DNA of 6,684 nt. Origin: Oscillospiraceae bacterium. Its GTDB lineage: Bacteria > Bacillota_A > Clostridia > Oscillospirales > Acutalibacteraceae. Location of the stretch: NCBI GenBank assembly GCA_003519645.1, contig DOWI01000412.1, positions 1-6,684 on the forward strand, written 5' to 3'. Made by a program: the position numbers and the translations under genes. Positions 5,479-6,684 of this stretch are shown here, piece by piece. A model generated the notes under the pieces. It saw only the letters and a list, made by a program, of their open reading frames with translations. It was not told where the DNA came from and ran no database searches. The number at the start of each line of letters is the position of its first letter. Position 1 is the stretch's first letter.

Positions 5479-6246
5479 TTATTCCTGCTTTTCAAAAGTA
5501 ATCGTACTCACATCTGCGCCAACAGATAAGGTGATTCGATCTCCCCCACTATTTGACGCGGCGTAAACATAGAGGTCATTGATTTCGGCTTCGTTAACAT
5601 CTTCCGTAAAGCCATGGTCTTTAATTTTTTCAACATATTCCGTAAAGGAGGGTATCACTTCAAGGCTATAGTTGGTGGCGCTGCCTGCCGTCCAATAGGC
5701 AACCACCTTGACGCCGGGATCAGGCAAGCCGCCCATTTTTTCGCTGTCCCATTTTTTATCGGTGCCTCCAATAACAGCGCCTTCACCTTCATCTTCGTCA
5801 GAGGGTGGCTCCCCCTTGCTGGACATAATGCTTCCTGATCCATTTTCCTTATCATACGCAAAAGCGACTGTTAAGCCCTCTTTGTTTGTGCCGTTGAATA
5901 TATAATCATCCAAAGTGGCTGCATTGTAGGTGAAACCCGCGGATTTTATTTTTTCAATATACTCTTTCGCATCCTTTTCTTTCATTCCACTAAAGCCATA
6001 CATTGCACCGTCCTCGGAAATCAGAGAAGTTTCCAGCTTTGCTTTGGGCGTGTCCAACCCATGCATTTTTGATTTGTCCCATTTTTTCTCGCCGATTACA
6101 ACATCATTGCCATGGTTATCCTTGTCTTTAATAATGATATTCCCGTCCTTATCCACCTTAACATTTCCACCTAAAAAGCAGCCCGCCAGCGAAATCGCCA
6201 GTATAAGCACCAGCAGCATACAAAAAATTACCCTCATTAACTTCAA
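5479..6246 (-). CDS. Lipoprotein with two DUF6591-like domains
   Basis: From the TTG at 6246 the product has 255 residues: MKLMRVIF, a hydrophobic core, and lipobox LAGC with Cys23. Next comes a VKVDKDGNIIIKDKD-type linker (about 30-53). Two copies of one domain follow. Copy 1 (about 54-133) opens with KKWDKSKMHGLDTP and contains KEYIEKIKSAGFTY. Copy 2 (about 164-254) opens with KKWDSEKMGGLPDPG and contains TEYVEKIKDHGFTE. An acidic linker (PPSDEDEGEGA) joins them. The pattern resembles DUF6591-type lipoproteins of gut Firmicutes, whose function is unknown. TTG is preferred because GAGGTG (6259-6254) lies 7 nt upstream. ATG 6261 and ATG 6237 are in-frame alternatives with poorer sites. The gene begins about 45 nt after luxR and is probably co-transcribed with it. 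It should be anchored outside the cell. Confidence 0.82.
   Translation of the reverse strand: MKLMRVIFCMLLVLILAISLAGCFLGGNVKVDKDGNIIIKDKDNHGNDVVIGEKKWDKSKMHGLDTPKAKLETSLISEDGAMYGFSGMKEKDAKEYIEKIKSAGFTYNAATLDDYIFNGTNKEGLTVAFAYDKENGSGSIMSSKGEPPSDEDEGEGAVIGGTDKKWDSEKMGGLPDPGVKVVAYWTAGSATNYSLEVIPSFTEYVEKIKDHGFTEDVNEAEINDLYVYAASNSGGDRITLSVGADVSTITFEKQE
5485..5757 (-). repeat. Copy 2 of the duplicated lipoprotein domain
   Basis: The unit starts at KKWDSEKMGGL and contains YVEKIKDHGF. It aligns with copy 1 across its length. The middle and end of the unit have diverged, so the duplication is old, although the head is conserved at DNA level. Confidence 0.75.
5848..6087 (-). repeat. Copy 1 of the duplicated lipoprotein domain
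   Basis: The unit starts at KKWDKSKMHGL. At DNA level TGTCCCATTTTTT (6075-6087) is identical to bases 5745-5757 of copy 2. The shared order is KKWD-x-x-KM-x-GL, a strand pair, then a YIEKIK-x-x-GF helix. Confidence 0.75.
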
Positions 6247-6253
6247 TCCAAAA

Positions 6254-6259
6254 CACCTC
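6254..6259 (-). promoter_or_regulatory. Ribosome binding site favouring a TTG start
   Basis: GAGGTG on the minus strand matches six bases of the anti-Shine-Dalgarno complement and is 7 nt from an in-frame TTG (6246-6244). The same bases overlap the ATG at 6261, which cannot use them. ATG 6237 is 16 nt away, too far. Confidence 0.55.
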
Positions 6260-6288
6260 ATTTCTAATTTTTGCCTTGATACGTGTAG

Positions 6289-6316
6289 ATTTAACTATCT
6301 TCACGATACTTGACAA
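6289..6316 (-). promoter_or_regulatory. Weak promoter candidate before the two-domain lipoprotein gene
   Basis: On the minus strand TTGTCA (6316-6311) and TTAAAT (6294-6289) are 16 bp apart. The pair lies at the 3' end of luxR. The -35 matches five of six bases and the -10 four of six. The gene may rely on read-through from luxR instead. Confidence 0.25.
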
Positions 6317-6566
6317 TCAACTCCGCCGAAGATATTACGTTTAACTTGCTGTATATACTGTTTACATGGGCTTTTACATCACTCCGTTTCATATTTAGTC
6401 TTTGGGAACACTCTTCTGTTGAAAATCCTTCGCGCAAAAACATAAAAATCTTATACTCCAGTGTAGTAAGCAGGGAAAGCCTTTGCTGATAAGCTCCATT
6501 ATTTTCATAAAAATTTGGTTGCCCAAGCCGACTTTTTTTCATGCGGATCTTATCAATCCATGACAT
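6291..6566 (-). CDS. Stand-alone LuxR/GerE-type DNA-binding protein
   Basis: The 91-residue product is little more than a LuxR-type helix-turn-helix domain. LSLLTTLEYKIFMFLREGFSTEECSQRL (about 30-57) covers the first helices, and RSDVKAHVNSIYSKLNV (61-77) is the recognition helix and its continuation, followed by the usual SSAELIVKYR end. No receiver or ligand-binding domain is present, so its signal must come from its level or a partner. The head (MSWIDKIRMKKSRLGQPNF, then YENNGAYQQR) is an extra 30 residues of unknown role. ATG 6566 has GGAGGTG (6581-6575) 8 nt upstream. It leads the minus-strand cluster of envelope genes and is the likely activator of that cluster or of itself. This is inferred from position. 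Confidence 0.88.
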   Translation of the reverse strand: MSWIDKIRMKKSRLGQPNFYENNGAYQQRLSLLTTLEYKIFMFLREGFSTEECSQRLNMKRSDVKAHVNSIYSKLNVISSAELIVKYREDS

Positions 6567-6644
6567 CAGCGCACCACCTCCCTTTCAGAGTTTCTTTATT
6601 TCAGCTTATGGGAGAAATAGGATTTCTGCAACCCGGTAAAAGAC

Positions 6645-6684
6645 ATGAGAACGTAAAAGAACGTCTCATTAGTTCTAATGAGAC
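6645..6684 (-). promoter_or_regulatory. Leader with mutually exclusive hairpins (attenuator-like) upstream of luxR
   Basis: Read on the minus strand there are three segments. Segment 1 is GTCTCATTAG (6684-6675), segment 2 is CTAATGAGAC(GT) (6672-6661), and segment 3 is ACGTTCTCAT (6654-6645). Segments 1 and 2 form a perfect 10-bp stem with a 2-base centre. Segments 2 and 3 can pair instead (ATGAGA/TCTCAT plus CGT/ACG, one bulge, 6-nt loop). Such competition is the plan of attenuators, but the same bases could be a dimer-binding operator. The window ends here, so the stem may be longer. Confidence 0.4.

Noticed and set aside
6265..6312. Imperfect dyad between luxR and the two-domain lipoprotein gene (GATACGTG ... 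CACGATAC)
   Set aside because: The arms pair at only five of eight positions, which does not support an operator or terminator.
5930..6313. Plus-strand 127-codon open frame opposite the two-domain lipoprotein gene
   Set aside because: It is the complement of Asp/Glu/Lys-rich coding DNA (Ser/Phe/Leu-rich), with no ribosome binding site or family resemblance.
6603..6631. TTGCAG-17-TAAGCT on the minus strand as the luxR promoter
   Set aside because: The -10 matches only about three of six bases. A better promoter may lie beyond the window edge.
1..6684. CRISPR array, tRNA, rRNA, complete insertion sequence
   Set aside because: No regularly spaced direct repeats, no tRNA-like cloverleaf or rRNA-like sequence and no transposase gene were seen on reading both strands.

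Overview
The window looks like an accessory stretch of an AT-rich Firmicutes (Clostridia-like) chromosome. Several things point that way: strong AGGAGG-type ribosome binding sites, near-consensus sigma-A promoters, several Gram-positive-style lipoprotein signal peptides, TTG starts, and families that are common in gut Clostridia. No taxon can be named from the sequence alone.

Left part (1-3290, + strand): a compact three-gene operon. A perfect-consensus promoter (TTGACA-17-TATAAT), overlapped by two dyads, drives three genes. The first encodes an 8-segment membrane protein. The second encodes a PrsW-family intramembrane protease with its catalytic motifs intact. The third encodes a 549-residue lipoprotein with the MACPF (perforin-like) signature and a C-terminal three-fold repeat domain that resembles the MABP beta-prism. 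The genes overlap by 13 bp and 89 bp, and a strong intrinsic terminator closes the unit. I infer a membrane-attack or antagonism module (pore-forming lipoprotein, membrane protease, membrane partner). No function is demonstrated, and this is the part most worth following up.

Middle (3291-4401): a TetR-family repressor gene with its own promoter, a plausible local regulator of the operon upstream. About 400 bp of decayed DNA follows. It holds a frameshifted piece that resembles a tyrosine-integrase N-terminal region (minus strand), a start-less 44-codon open stretch, a minus-strand terminator-like hairpin and a 16-bp perfect palindrome.

Right part (4402-6684, minus strand): a four-gene cluster read right to left. 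It encodes a 91-residue stand-alone LuxR-type DNA-binding protein, a lipoprotein with two copies of a W-P/D-type domain (DUF6591-like), a zinc-ribbon membrane protein with a Tic20/DUF4870-like domain, and a second lipoprotein carrying one divergent copy of the same kind of domain. A near-consensus internal promoter precedes the zinc-ribbon gene. The leader of luxR, at the window edge, holds three mutually complementary segments that could form alternative hairpins. This looks like a cell-envelope-related unit of unknown role, convergent with tetR.
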